Positions 1 through 10,653 of a stretch of DNA of 55,946 nucleotides are shown in pieces. The position numbers and the translations under genes are program-made. Within the stretch, counting starts at the first letter, position 1. Every line of letters begins with the position of its first letter. Origin of the DNA: an uncultured Bacteroidia bacterium (lineage in GTDB: Bacteria; Bacteroidota; Bacteroidia; Bacteroidales; UBA932); the NCBI GenBank assembly GCA_902791945.1, contig CADAXR010000010.1, positions 1-55,946 of the forward strand. The letters are read 5' to 3'. Under the pieces are notes generated by a model, which had not been told where the DNA came from, did not search any database, and was given only the letters and a program-made list of their open reading frames with translations.

Positions 1-35
1 AACTGGTCAATGGATATAAGACCAAGAAGAAATAA
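1..35 (+). CDS. C-terminal end of an upstream gene (partial)
   Basis: From base 3 the sequence reads LVNGYKTKKK and then TAA at 33-35. The lysine-rich tail and in-frame stop look like the last codons of a gene that starts before the window. Only ten codons are present, so no function can be assigned, and the call rests mainly on position before the next promoter. Confidence 0.4.
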   Translation, partial: LVNGYKTKKK

Positions 36-64
36 TCACCCGACAATCATTCGGAATCTATTGC

Positions 65-72
65 TATATTTG
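65..72 (+). promoter_or_regulatory. Bacteroidetes -7 box TATATTTG close to the start codon
   Basis: TATATTTG matches the TAnnTTTG consensus. Only seven bases separate it from the ATG at 80, so the predicted transcript would be leaderless or nearly so. No good TTG -33 element sits at the expected spacing, so this is a half-site call. Confidence 0.55.
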
Positions 73-79
73 TAGCATT

Positions 80-754
80 ATGAGAAAAACGTTGTTTATA
101 GCCCTGGCGGTGGCGGTCGCGATGGCGGGGTGCGGGAATCAGAACAATCAACAAAACACCGAGGATAATATGAGCACTGAAGAACTCAAGGAGGTTGAAG
201 GACGGAAGAATTTCGGCCCGAACCATGCGCTGGTCACGACGCCCCAGCCGTGCGTGATGGTGGCTACGTGGGATAAGGACCGCGTCCCTGACGTGATGAT
301 GGCCGCCTGGGCCGGGCAGTATGACCACAACCAGATTGTCATCTCAATGTCCAAGCACAAGACAACTGAGAATCTGGAGCTTACCGGCGCCTTTACCGTC
401 TCCTTCGCGGACATCCGCACGGTGGCCGAATCCGACTACTTCGGCCTCGTGAGCGGCAACCAGGTGCCGGACAAGGTCGCGAAAGCGGGCTTTACCGTTA
501 CTCCGAGCCCCAATGTCAACGCTCCTATCATCAATGAATACCCTCTTACGCTCGAGTGCAAGGTGGTAAGCTGGGCGGACGGCATCCTTATCGGCGAAGT
601 CGTGAACCAGAGCGCCGACGAGAGCATCCTGACCGACGGCAAGGTGGACCTTGCCAAGCTCCAGCCCATAGTCTTCGACGCCGCAGGGATGTGCTACCGT
701 GCCATCGGCGATGTCGTCGGCGGAGCCTGGGACGCAGGAAAGAAGTTCAAGTAA
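80..754 (+). CDS. Flavin-reductase-like FMN-binding protein, lipoprotein form
   Basis: The 224-residue protein resembles the flavin reductase / flavoredoxin FMN-binding split-barrel family. This shows in the VTTPQPCVMVATWD start of the barrel, the MMAAWAGQ strand and the KHKTTENLELTGAFTVSF segment. Such proteins bind FMN and pass electrons in small redox reactions. Unusually, it begins with a lipoprotein signal (MRKTLFIALAVAVAMAGC, Cys18), which would put the domain in the periplasm or outer membrane. An internal ATG at 170 (MSTEELKEVEG) would give a soluble cytoplasmic form. Start 80 is preferred because of the lipobox and the -7 box just upstream. The next gene, also a lipoprotein, starts 4 nt after the stop, so the two probably share a transcript. 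Confidence 0.8.
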   Translation: MRKTLFIALAVAVAMAGCGNQNNQQNTEDNMSTEELKEVEGRKNFGPNHALVTTPQPCVMVATWDKDRVPDVMMAAWAGQYDHNQIVISMSKHKTTENLELTGAFTVSFADIRTVAESDYFGLVSGNQVPDKVAKAGFTVTPSPNVNAPIINEYPLTLECKVVSWADGILIGEVVNQSADESILTDGKVDLAKLQPIVFDAAGMCYRAIGDVVGGAWDAGKKFK

Positions 755-758
755 AAAA

Positions 759-1331
759 ATGAGAAAACATCTTGGCCTCATAGTGGCCGGCATGATTGCC
801 GCGGCCTCCTGCGGCGACGGATCCGGCTGGACTCCTGCCGAAAAAGCCGTCATCGACGGCCCGGAGGTGATGTACGTCTGCACCATGCCGGCGGACAGCG
901 CAGTTCTGAGGGCAGAAAGCGTAGATATCAGCGAGAAGATGTCCAAACTTCGCAAGACCGTAACCGACCCGTCCCAGGACGGGGTCGGCATCGCTGCGCC
1001 GCAGGTCGGGATCAACCGGCGCATCATCTGCGTCCAGCGTTTCGACAAGGAAGGCGAGCCCTTCGAATGCTATGTCAACATCCGCATCGACAGTCTCCTC
1101 GGCGAGACTGTCCGCGGCCGCGAAGGCTGCCTTTCCATCCCCGGCAAGCGCGGCATCGTCCCCCGCAGCTCCAGGATTTGCATCCGTTACGCCGACCTTG
1201 AAAGCGCATCCCCGGTCGAGGTCACGGAGTCCGTCGAAGGCTTCACCGCCGTCATTTTCCAGCACGAGTGCGACCACCTCGACGGCATCCTCTACACCGA
1301 CCGCGCCGACTCCGTCTACGTCGCAGAGTAA
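759..1331 (+). CDS. Peptide-deformylase-family lipoprotein
   Basis: All three deformylase motifs are present: GVGIAAPQVG, EGCLS and QHECDHLDG. The Cys and two His are the usual metal ligands and the Glu the catalytic base. In the family this enzyme removes formyl groups from nascent proteins in the cytoplasm. Here the start at 759, 4 nt after the previous stop, gives MRKHLGLIVAGMIAAASC with a convincing lipobox (Cys18), so the mature enzyme should lie outside the inner membrane. Upstream in-frame starts (for example 699) overlap the preceding gene and would bury the signal peptide. It is unlikely to be the sole cellular deformylase. A periplasmic substrate or a divergent amidase role is possible; neither can be shown from sequence. 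Confidence 0.85.
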   Translation: MRKHLGLIVAGMIAAASCGDGSGWTPAEKAVIDGPEVMYVCTMPADSAVLRAESVDISEKMSKLRKTVTDPSQDGVGIAAPQVGINRRIICVQRFDKEGEPFECYVNIRIDSLLGETVRGREGCLSIPGKRGIVPRSSRICIRYADLESASPVEVTESVEGFTAVIFQHECDHLDGILYTDRADSVYVAE

Positions 1332-1343
1332 CCGGCCTGGTCC

Positions 1344-1398
1344 TTAATCTTTGCGGCCGGAGACTATCTTAAAAAATTTTATTATCTTTGCAGCCGGA
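1344..1398 (+). promoter_or_regulatory. Tandem promoter-like repeat with -7 box at 1383-1390
   Basis: Two near copies lie 37-38 nt apart: TTAATCTTTGCGGCCGGA at 1344-1361 and TTATCTTTGCAGCCGGA at 1382-1398. The second contains TATCTTTG (1383-1390), a full match to TAnnTTTG. The first has AATCTTTG, one base off. The second box is the likely promoter of the pre-ORF and fimbrillin genes. A -33 TTG at standard spacing was not found. Confidence 0.5.
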
Positions 1399-1459
1399 AT
1401 GACAGCCATAGTCCGGTAAACGGACTGTAAACCTACCTAAACCCTTAAAAGACTGTCAT
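1399..1459 (+). promoter_or_regulatory. Structured 5' leader of the fimbrillin operon
   Basis: ATGACAG (1399-1405) pairs with CTGTCAT (1453-1459), and flanking GG/CC can extend the stem past one bulged A. Inside it, AGTCCG (1410-1415) and CGGACT (1421-1426) form a perfect hairpin with a 5-nt loop. The nested stems end 13 nt before the pre-ORF start, so the structure could affect translation or attenuation. The pairing is visible; the function is inferred. Confidence 0.5.
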
Positions 1460-1472
1460 CCAGTTAGTAGTG

Positions 1473-1604
1473 ATGAAAAACAACGTGTACGCCGTACCAT
1501 GTTGCGAGTTGTTGCAACTGGAAACGGAAGCCTTATGCACCAGCATCCAGGACGGTTCGACCAGCGGATATGGGTATAACGACGACTATGATGAAATGGA
1601 GTAA
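1473..1604 (+). CDS. 43-residue pre-ORF before a fimbrillin-like gene
   Basis: The ORF begins MKNNVYAVPCCELLQLETEA and ends in an acidic Tyr/Asp-rich tail. It has no signal peptide or membrane segment. Its TAA (1602-1604) is 4 nt before the ATG of the fimbrillin-like gene, suggesting translational coupling. Short ORFs of the form M-K-x-x-Y-x-x-P-x-x-E-x-x-x-L-E/T-x-E are common in Bacteroidales next to surface-lipoprotein genes, as I recall. A second one occurs at 32368-32493. Biochemical role unknown. Confidence 0.6.
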   Translation: MKNNVYAVPCCELLQLETEALCTSIQDGSTSGYGYNDDYDEME

Positions 1605-1608
1605 GGCT

Positions 1609-3501
1609 ATGAAAAAGATCTATTGTCTGACAGCGCTTCTTCTTGCTGTCCTTTCCTGTTCAAAAGAGAATAATCCGGAGCCGGTCAGCGGACCCGCTCT
1701 TATGCATGTTGAAATCGCCGCCTCCAAAGCGGCTACAAGGACCGTTATGGCCGACCTCGAAGGCCAGTCGGTCCTATGGTCGGAAGGTGATGAAATCTCC
1801 GTTTTCGACACCGACGGCACCTGCGCCGGCCACAGGTTTACAAGCAAACTGAACGACCAGGATGCCTCCCGCGCCTCCTTCACCGGCGACGTCCACGAAG
1901 GGACCACGACCATTCATGCACTATACCCGTACGACGCCTTGAGCAGCATCTCGAATGGTGTCATTACCAGCACGTTACCCTCAACTCAGGATGCGACTTC
2001 CGGTTCGTTTGCAAACGGGGCCGCGCTCGCTGTCGCTAGCGGGACGGTAGACGAAGACGGCATTGCCACAGGGATGACGTTCAACAACCTCTGCGCAGTC
2101 ATCGCCTTCAAGACCCCTTCATACCTGAGCAATGCACGCAGCGTAGTGATTGCCTCCAAGTCCGGCACTCCGATGTCCGGAACGGTGACCATCGACTGCG
2201 TAAGCGGCGCTATCACATCCGTAAGCGGATCGTCCAGTGTCACGATAGGAGTCAGCGCACTTGAGGACGGGGCGACCTATTTCGCCGCCGTAGCTCCTGG
2301 TACATATACCGACGGCTTCACTTTCACCGTCACAACCAGCGGAGGAAACACCTACACGGCACAGACAACCAGGACAATACCTGCCATGGCAGGAGAGATT
2401 TACATGCTCGGCACCGTGGGTCTGGTACTCGACGGATATACTCCTGCCGTTACCCTGCAGCACGCCTATTCCGGAGGTGTACTGACCGGCACCGATGCAT
2501 CCGTCTCCATTGCCGGACTCGCAGGTGAGCTTGCCCGCATGGCATCCTGGGACATCCAGTTGAAAAACGGCAACGGCGTCCTTGTGCGTTCCCTCAATAC
2601 GGCAACCGGAACAATGCAGGTCGAGAACGGGTACACCTATCTTCCACAGGGCACCTACTATTTAACCTGTTCCTATTCGCTGAACAACAACGGCTCGATA
2701 AAAACAAGACAGCTGCCGGGCAGCCAGGCGGTCTCCCCCGCCCCAAGCGTTGCCGTAACCCTTGGAGGATACACGAGTTACGACTGCTATAAGGGGACAA
2801 ATGGCCAGAGCGCCAGCGCAAGTACGGCCAACAGCAAAAACGGATCGACAATCTATGACCTGTCCGTGAGTGTCAACATAGCCCCTGACATCCTTCACGA
2901 CAGCAAGTATTCCTCCGCCGGAACCTACTCCTTCAACGGAGCCTCAGCGCAGACACTTGTCTTCTCTTCCGGCAGCCGGACCCACTCCATCGGTACTCTT
3001 AACAACCAAAGCTGGAAGACACACACTCTCGACGCCTCCTTCACCTTCGACGGCGTCACTGTAAACGCCACCCAGCGCCGCATGCACGTCACCGGCCTTC
3101 CCCATATAGCCAACCCTCCTACAAACTCAGGCGATCATAAATGGGAGAAAATGGAAGGAACCATAACCTGGAATTCTGACCACGTAGAACTTTATTACAG
3201 TGCGGCAAACTACCCTCGAATCAAAAGTCCTGCCTTCTACTGTCCCGAGGATATAAAAGTAACCATTAACCCCAGAATCGTCAGGAACAACTCGCTTCTT
3301 CCTTATAAATCCGACCTGGTAATATCGCTGTCAAGCGATCAACATATTATCAAAACGGTTTCTATGGAAAAGGGAGACGTTTTTGAGTCAAGTTTTACTG
3401 CAACGATGAATTCAAGCCTGAATGTCTGGAGAATTCAATATAAGTATCTTGCCGCAGGTCCCAGGACCAACGTCTATAAATTCAATATTCTATACCAATA
3501 G
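1609..3501 (+). CDS. Fimbrillin-like surface lipoprotein
   Basis: The start at 1609 gives MKKIYCLTALLLAVLSC, a lipoprotein signal with Cys17. The N-terminal half has hallmarks of fimbrillin-like (Mfa/FimA-type) Bacteroidales proteins: the TRTVMADLEGQSVLWSEGDEISVF pattern shortly after the lipobox, a FTGDVHEGTTTIHALYPY strand, and a NNLCAVIAFKT strand. These proteins are exported as lipoproteins, and some are processed into fimbriae. The C-terminal part (from about residue 300) is beta-rich and unrecognised. An ORF start at 1570 exists but hides the signal peptide and overlaps the pre-ORF. The final ~380 bases look more AT-rich than the rest. Whether this is a pilus subunit or a simple surface adhesin is not decidable here. 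Confidence 0.8.
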   Translation: MKKIYCLTALLLAVLSCSKENNPEPVSGPALMHVEIAASKAATRTVMADLEGQSVLWSEGDEISVFDTDGTCAGHRFTSKLNDQDASRASFTGDVHEGTTTIHALYPYDALSSISNGVITSTLPSTQDATSGSFANGAALAVASGTVDEDGIATGMTFNNLCAVIAFKTPSYLSNARSVVIASKSGTPMSGTVTIDCVSGAITSVSGSSSVTIGVSALEDGATYFAAVAPGTYTDGFTFTVTTSGGNTYTAQTTRTIPAMAGEIYMLGTVGLVLDGYTPAVTLQHAYSGGVLTGTDASVSIAGLAGELARMASWDIQLKNGNGVLVRSLNTATGTMQVENGYTYLPQGTYYLTCSYSLNNNGSIKTRQLPGSQAVSPAPSVAVTLGGYTSYDCYKGTNGQSASASTANSKNGSTIYDLSVSVNIAPDILHDSKYSSAGTYSFNGASAQTLVFSSGSRTHSIGTLNNQSWKTHTLDASFTFDGVTVNATQRRMHVTGLPHIANPPTNSGDHKWEKMEGTITWNSDHVELYYSAANYPRIKSPAFYCPEDIKVTINPRIVRNNSLLPYKSDLVISLSSDQHIIKTVSMEKGDVFESSFTATMNSSLNVWRIQYKYLAAGPRTNVYKFNILYQ

Positions 3502-3510
3502 TTAATCGTA

Positions 3511-5679
3511 TTAACCGATAGTTGAGCCGTCGGCGGCATCTGACGGGGCGACGAGCTTAAGGGAGCCGTCGCCCTGTTTTGCCATAAGGATCATGCCGCG
3601 GGACTCGATGCCGCGGATGGTGCGCGGGGCGAGATTCGCGAGGATGCATATCTTCTTGCCGACCATATCCTCGGGCGAATAGTACTCTGCTATACCGGAG
3701 ACGATGGTCCTCTCGTCGAGGCCGGTCGAGATCCTGAGTTTGAGAAGCTTGTCCGTCTTGGGGACGCGCTCCGCTTCGAGAACCGTGGCCGAACGGATAT
3801 CCATGCGGGAGAAGTCGTCGAAGGAGACTTCCTCTTTTGCAGGCTCAACCTTCTTCAGGGCCTCTTCGCGGGCTTTCTCCTCGGCGGCCGCAGCCTGGGC
3901 GGCGGCGGTCGCTTCAAGACGGGCGACCTGCGCATCGATTTCGCTGTCCTCTATCTTCCTGAACAGCAACTCGGCTTCCCCGAGCTCGTGGCCTTCAGGA
4001 AGGATATCACCGGAACCTATCATATCCCAGCGGAGGACGATGTCCTCTGCGGGCTTGATGCCGGTGTGGAGAGCCCTGCCGTCGCCTTCGGAATAGAAAT
4101 TCTCCGTCGGGGAGCCCTCGCCGAGGCGGTGGTCGAAACCGGCGTCGATGCCTACGCGGAGCATCCTGCGGAGCTTTTCAGCGGCAAACGGAGTGAACGG
4201 CTCGAACGCGACAGCGAGGGAAGCGCTGATCTGGAGGCAGGTATAAAGGATTGAAGCCGTGCGCTCCGGGTCGGTCTTGAAGACCTTCCACGGCTCAGCG
4301 TCGGAGATGTATTTGTTTCCTATACGGGCTATATTCATGGCCTCCTTGAGCGCCTCGCGGAAATGGAAGGTCGAGAGATACTTCTCGAGAGCCTCCCTGC
4401 AGGGGCCGATCTCGGCGATGGCTTCAGCATCGACCGGAGCGGGCTTGAGGTTTCCGGGGACTTTGCCGCCGAAATATTTGCCCGCGAGCACTACAGCCCT
4501 GTTGACAAAGTTGCCGAAGACGGCGACCAGCTCGCTGTTGCAGCGGGCCTGGAAGTCCTTCCAGGTGAAGTCGTTGTCTTTGGTCTCGGGAGCGTTGGCG
4601 CAGAGGACGTAACGGAGCGCGTCCTCCTGGCCCGGGAAGTCACGTAGATACTCGTGGAGCCAGACGGCCCAGTTCTTCGAAGTGGAGAGCTTGCGACCCT
4701 CAAGATTGAGGAACTCGTTGGAAGGGACGTTGTCGGGAAGGATATACTCCCCGTGGCCCTTGCACATCGAAGGGAACACGATGCAGTGGAAGACGATGTT
4801 GTCCTTGCCGATGAAGTGGACAAGCCTCGTCGAAGAATCCTTCCACCACTTCTCCCAGCTTTCGGGGAGAAGTTCCTTTGTGTTGGATATGTAGCCTATA
4901 GGGGCGTCGAACCAGACATAGAGGACCTTGCCCTCGCCTCCCTCGATAGGGAGCGGGATGCCCCAGTCGAGGTCGCGGCTGACGGCGCGGGGCTGAAGCC
5001 CGCCGTCGAGCCAGGACTTGCACTGGCCATAGACGTTGGTCTTCCACTCCTTGTGCTGCTCGAGTATCCACTCGCGGAGCCAGGGCTCGTATTCATTGAG
5101 AGGGAGATACCAGTGCTTGGTCTTTTTCTTGACCGGAGCGCTGCCGCTGAGGGCGGAGCGCGGGTCTATGAGCTCCTCCGGCGAGAGGGTGCTGCCGCAC
5201 TTCTCGCACTGGTCTCCATAGGCCTCTGGATTCCCGCACTTAGGGCAGGTCCCGATGATGTAGCGGTCTGCGAGAAAGGTCTTAGCTTCCTCGTCATAGT
5301 ACTGCTCGCTCTCCTTTGTGACGAACTTGCCCTCGTCGTAAAGCTTCCGGAAAAACTCCGACGCAAGCTCCGAGTGGACCTTGGAGGTCGTCCTCGAATA
5401 GATGTCGAAATTGATTCCGAGACCGGAGAACGACTCCTTAATTATCTTATTGTACTCATCGACCACGTCCTGGGGCGTGCATCCTCTCTGCTTCGCCTTA
5501 ATCGTAATCGGCACTCCGTGCTCGTCGGAGCCGCAGATATAGAGGACGTCCTCTCCGCGGAGGCGGAGGTAACGGACATAGATATCCGCCGGGACATAGA
5601 CCCCGGCGAGGTGTCCTATATGGACCGGCCCGTTGGCATACGGAAGGGCGCAGGTAACGAGTGTGCGTGTAAATTTCAT
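3511..5679 (-). CDS. metG: Methionyl-tRNA synthetase with C-terminal tRNA-binding domain
   Basis: This 722-residue class I synthetase charges tRNA-Met with methionine. The HIGH signature is at residues 20-23 (VHIGHL). The zinc knuckle is [18 protein letters not shown], and the KMSKS-type loop is KLSTSKN near residue 330, the form usual in Bacteroidetes. The last ~110 residues, from [20 protein letters not shown], are a Trbp111-like OB-fold tRNA-binding domain. This gives the long, dimer-forming bacterial version. It is the last gene of the DUF308-dnaG-metG run. If the dnaG reading frame is corrected, only 3 nt separate dnaG's stop from this start. Confidence 0.97.
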   Translation of the reverse strand: MKFTRTLVTCALPYANGPVHIGHLAGVYVPADIYVRYLRLRGEDVLYICGSDEHGVPITIKAKQRGCTPQDVVDEYNKIIKESFSGLGINFDIYSRTTSKVHSELASEFFRKLYDEGKFVTKESEQYYDEEAKTFLADRYIIGTCPKCGNPEAYGDQCEKCGSTLSPEELIDPRSALSGSAPVKKKTKHWYLPLNEYEPWLREWILEQHKEWKTNVYGQCKSWLDGGLQPRAVSRDLDWGIPLPIEGGEGKVLYVWFDAPIGYISNTKELLPESWEKWWKDSSTRLVHFIGKDNIVFHCIVFPSMCKGHGEYILPDNVPSNEFLNLEGRKLSTSKNWAVWLHEYLRDFPGQEDALRYVLCANAPETKDNDFTWKDFQARCNSELVAVFGNFVNRAVVLAGKYFGGKVPGNLKPAPVDAEAIAEIGPCREALEKYLSTFHFREALKEAMNIARIGNKYISDAEPWKVFKTDPERTASILYTCLQISASLAVAFEPFTPFAAEKLRRMLRVGIDAGFDHRLGEGSPTENFYSEGDGRALHTGIKPAEDIVLRWDMIGSGDILPEGHELGEAELLFRKIEDSEIDAQVARLEATAAAQAAAAEEKAREEALKKVEPAKEEVSFDDFSRMDIRSATVLEAERVPKTDKLLKLRISTGLDERTIVSGIAEYYSPEDMVGKKICILANLAPRTIRGIESRGMILMAKQGDGSLKLVAPSDAADGSTIG

Positions 5680-5732
5680 CTTCTAATTTTCTTTATCTTT
5701 TCCAAGTCGGAGCGCAATGCGCCGTTTTGTGT

Positions 5733-7610
5733 TCATAAGGGAGGACATCTCCTTGAGGATGGAGGTCGCCGCTCCAGCAGACGCACCTCGACGACCTTTT
5801 CCTGATAGGAGAGGATAGCCATCGGCACGCTCCTGGCGAGCCACGAATCTGTCGCGGTGAGGGATGCCGCATAGTTTTTCACGGTCAGCCGGTGAGGGGG
5901 CTCCGCGAGGCGGGAGGCCACGAGGGCGACCGTCCTGTCTTCGCCGTTGAGCATGTCCATCACTATCCTGTCGCCGGACTTTCCTTCGTCGTAGAGGGCG
6001 AAATATCTGTCATAGACAGCCTTGTAGGCGGGATTCTGGAACGGGGTGTGCTCCGCATCCACTCCTTCTGAGATAAACTCCGCCACCGTGAACGGCTCGT
6101 CGCTGAAATAGGGCGAGTCGCTCTCGAAATGGAGGAAGTCGCTGCCGTGACGTATAAGGAGCGAGAGCAGCTCCTCCTCGGAAGGGGCGGTCACGGGGTT
6201 CTCTATCAACGGATCCTTTGCGGAAGGGGTATAGGACACTTCCGGCGTGCGGACCGTCTCCTGGACGTTCCGCGCCTGGCGCTCCTTCTCCCGGCGTATC
6301 TCCCCCGCAGTCCTCTCGCGGGTCACGCGGACCCTGTCGTAGAGGATGTCTTCGCTGATACCGAACTTCGACGCACAGTCGGAGATGTACATTGCCCGCT
6401 TGACTGCGTCGGGAATCTCCGCCACCGTGTCGGCGATGTCGTTGATGAGGTTCGCCCTTTTCAGCGGGTCGGAGCCGGCCTCCTCCAGGAGGAGGTCCGT
6501 CTTGAAGCCGATGAAATCGCGCTCCGCCTCCGCTATGAAGGCCTTCACCTCTTCGAGGGTGTGCTTACGCGCGAAGGAATCAGGATCGTCGCCGTCCGGC
6601 AGGAGGACTATCCTTACGTTCATCCCTTCGCGGAGAATCATGTTGATGCCGCGGAGGGCGGCGTGGATGCCTGCGGAGTCGCCGTCGTACATGATCGTGA
6701 CGTTCTCCGTGAAGCGCTTGATGAGGAGTATCTGCCCCTCTGTCAGCGAAGTGCCGCTGGAGGCGACGACGTTGAGGATACCCAGCTGGTGCATCGACAG
6801 CACGTCCAGGTAGCCCTCGACGAGGTAGCACCTGTCCTCCTTCGAAATCTCGTTTTTGGCGAAATAGAGGCCGTAGAGGATACGGTTCTTGATATAGATC
6901 TCCGTCTCCGGGGAATTGACGTATTTTGCTACTGTCTTGTCCGAGCGGAGCGTCCTGCCGCCGAAGCCGACGATACGGCCGCCGACGGTGTGGAACGGGA
7001 ACATCACCCTTTCGAAGAAACGGTCGTAGAGGCTGCCGTCGTCGCGCTTTATAGAGAGGCCGCTGTCCACGAGGTATTCGTCTTTGTAGCCCTCCTTGAC
7101 GGCTATGTCGGTAAACGCATGCCGGCTGGACGGGGACCAGCCGAGGCCGTATTTTTCTATGGTCTCGTCTTCGAGACCGCGGGAGCGGAAATACTGGTAG
7201 CCGAGCGAACGGCCTTCCGTCGTCTTCAACGACTCCACGAAAAACTTTTCGGCCCTGTCGCAGATGAGGTGGAGACTCTCGGAGCGCTCTCGGGCGGCAA
7301 TCTCCTCCGCCGTCTCTTCCTTCTCCTGTATTTCTATATTGTATTTGCGGGCGAGGGTACGGAGCGCCTCCGGGTAGGTCTGGTGCTCGTATTCCATGAT
7401 AAAGCCCACGGCGGAGCCGGCCTTGCCGCAGCCGAAGCACTTGTATATCCCCTTCGACGGGGACACATAGAACGACGGCGTCTTTTCGTTATGGAAGGGA
7501 CAGCAGGCCACGAAGTTGCCGCCGCGGCGCTTTAGCGTCACGTAGTCGCCGACAACCTCCTCGACCTTGGCGGTGTCGAGGATCAGGTCCACTGTCTCTT
7601 TCGGGATCAT
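5733..7610 (-). CDS. dnaG: DNA primase, C-terminus apparently frameshifted
   Basis: Primase makes RNA primers at the replication fork. The CHC2 zinc finger is intact (C37, H40, C58, C61, around CCPFHNEKTPSF). The catalytic core follows with the TOPRIM segment (YLVEGYLDVLSMHQLG and YDGDSAGIHAALRG), and the C-terminal DnaB-binding region comes last. The 625-residue ORF ends in an odd RRPPSSRRCPPL. Shifting frame near 5770 instead continues as ILKEMSSLMNTKRRIALRLG and stops at 5683-5685, 3 nt before metG. One inserted G near 5770 would restore LLEAATSILKEM. The start shares a 4-nt ATGA overlap with the DUF308 gene. Real mutation versus sequencing error cannot be told from here. Confidence 0.93.
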   Translation of the reverse strand: MIPKETVDLILDTAKVEEVVGDYVTLKRRGGNFVACCPFHNEKTPSFYVSPSKGIYKCFGCGKAGSAVGFIMEYEHQTYPEALRTLARKYNIEIQEKEETAEEIAARERSESLHLICDRAEKFFVESLKTTEGRSLGYQYFRSRGLEDETIEKYGLGWSPSSRHAFTDIAVKEGYKDEYLVDSGLSIKRDDGSLYDRFFERVMFPFHTVGGRIVGFGGRTLRSDKTVAKYVNSPETEIYIKNRILYGLYFAKNEISKEDRCYLVEGYLDVLSMHQLGILNVVASSGTSLTEGQILLIKRFTENVTIMYDGDSAGIHAALRGINMILREGMNVRIVLLPDGDDPDSFARKHTLEEVKAFIAEAERDFIGFKTDLLLEEAGSDPLKRANLINDIADTVAEIPDAVKRAMYISDCASKFGISEDILYDRVRVTRERTAGEIRREKERQARNVQETVRTPEVSYTPSAKDPLIENPVTAPSEEELLSLLIRHGSDFLHFESDSPYFSDEPFTVAEFISEGVDAEHTPFQNPAYKAVYDRYFALYDEGKSGDRIVMDMLNGEDRTVALVASRLAEPPHRLTVKNYAASLTATDSWLARSVPMAILSYQEKVVEVRLLERRPPSSRRCPPL

Positions 7611-8104
7611 TCGTCTTTCTTATAATCTACTTCCTTGGCGTTGAGGAGGGTGTCGTCGGAGACGCGGAAGGAGCCGTCGTCAGCGGGCTGGTCCTCCGGC
7701 TTCTTCTCATAGCGTATCTCATATTCGTCCATGGCCTGGTGGACCTTCCACAGGGAAATGAAGTCCGCTATGGCGTACCAGATAAGGGCGATACCGGCCA
7801 GAAGGCCGAGGGTCCTTATGCCGAAATCACTGAATATGAGGGATATGCCGAGGAGCACGACGATGCCGTCGAAGAGGAACGTCAGGAAGCCCATCCCGAC
7901 AAGCGACATCGCGCCCACGGCGGCGATGAGCTGCAGGATGCCGAGGAGGGCGAGGATGACGCCGAGGATTTTGACGAGGGCGCCGGTAAGGAATGTGTCC
8001 GGAAAAAAGACGAACAGCACTCCGAGGGCAAGGGCTATGAGGTCGCGGACGATGCATGCGCCCTTGCTTTTATATCCCAGGGTAAAAGGTTTTCTTACTC
8101 GCAT
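7607..8104 (-). CDS. DUF308 / HdeD-family small membrane protein
   Basis: The 165-residue protein has about five hydrophobic segments between residues 17 and 120, in the repeated Gly/Leu-rich pattern of the DUF308 (HdeD-like) family. A polar, acidic C-terminal tail follows (about residues 125-165). It should sit in the inner membrane. HdeD is linked to acid resistance in E. coli, but that role cannot be assumed here. It is the first gene of the set, with a 4-nt overlap into dnaG. Confidence 0.75.
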   Translation of the reverse strand: MRVRKPFTLGYKSKGACIVRDLIALALGVLFVFFPDTFLTGALVKILGVILALLGILQLIAAVGAMSLVGMGFLTFLFDGIVVLLGISLIFSDFGIRTLGLLAGIALIWYAIADFISLWKVHQAMDEYEIRYEKKPEDQPADDGSFRVSDDTLLNAKEVDYKKDE

Positions 8105-8145
8105 AGTAATTTCTTTTGTGAACCGCGAAATTACAAATAATTTTG

Positions 8146-10371
<2,226 letters not shown>

Positions 10372-10433
10372 GGCTCTCCGCCGTGATTTCCCTCTAATTT
10401 AATCAACTTTCGCATTCTTTCCAAATTTTTCAC

Positions 10434-10553
10434 AAAAATCGGCACCTTGTTTTCTCCACACTTCGATTCCTTCGGAATCTCGTCCCTCCCATCTTGATGG
10501 GCCCCTCCCTCTCACCGAGGGTGGCACGTTGCGAAAACAAGGTGCCGATTTTT
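10434..10553. repeat. Cloverleaf-like structured element, copy 1
   Basis: A perfect 21-bp outer stem (10434-10454 with 10533-10553) encloses three hairpins. These are GATTCC-TTC-GGAATC, CCCATC-TT-GATGGG, and CCCTC-TCACC-GAGGG. The connecting sequence TCCCTCCC before the second hairpin and CCCCTCCC after it recur in the element at 55762-55882, although the outer stem there is unrelated. It lies between divergent recQ and FKBP genes, so it is not a simple terminator for either, although the stem ends in an A/T tract on both sides. Confidence 0.75.
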
Positions 10554-10576
10554 TAGTATTATTCAAAAAAAATAAC

Positions 10577-10584
10577 GATATTTG
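10577..10584 (+). promoter_or_regulatory. Probable -7 box of the FKBP operon
   Basis: GATATTTG differs from TAnnTTTG by one base and lies about 70 nt before the FKBP start. No consensus -33 element is seen. The call is tentative. Confidence 0.35.
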
Positions 10585-10653
10585 TAGGACTTTGACCTAA
10601 TGGGATAGAAGGTCGAAGAGAAATGAACGTAAAATTTTAAAACATAAACAGTT

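Noticed and set aside
4654-5805. 383-codon plus-strand ORF opposite metG and dnaG
   Set aside because: It is antisense to two essential conserved genes and has a repetitive Leu/Val/Glu composition typical of shadow frames.
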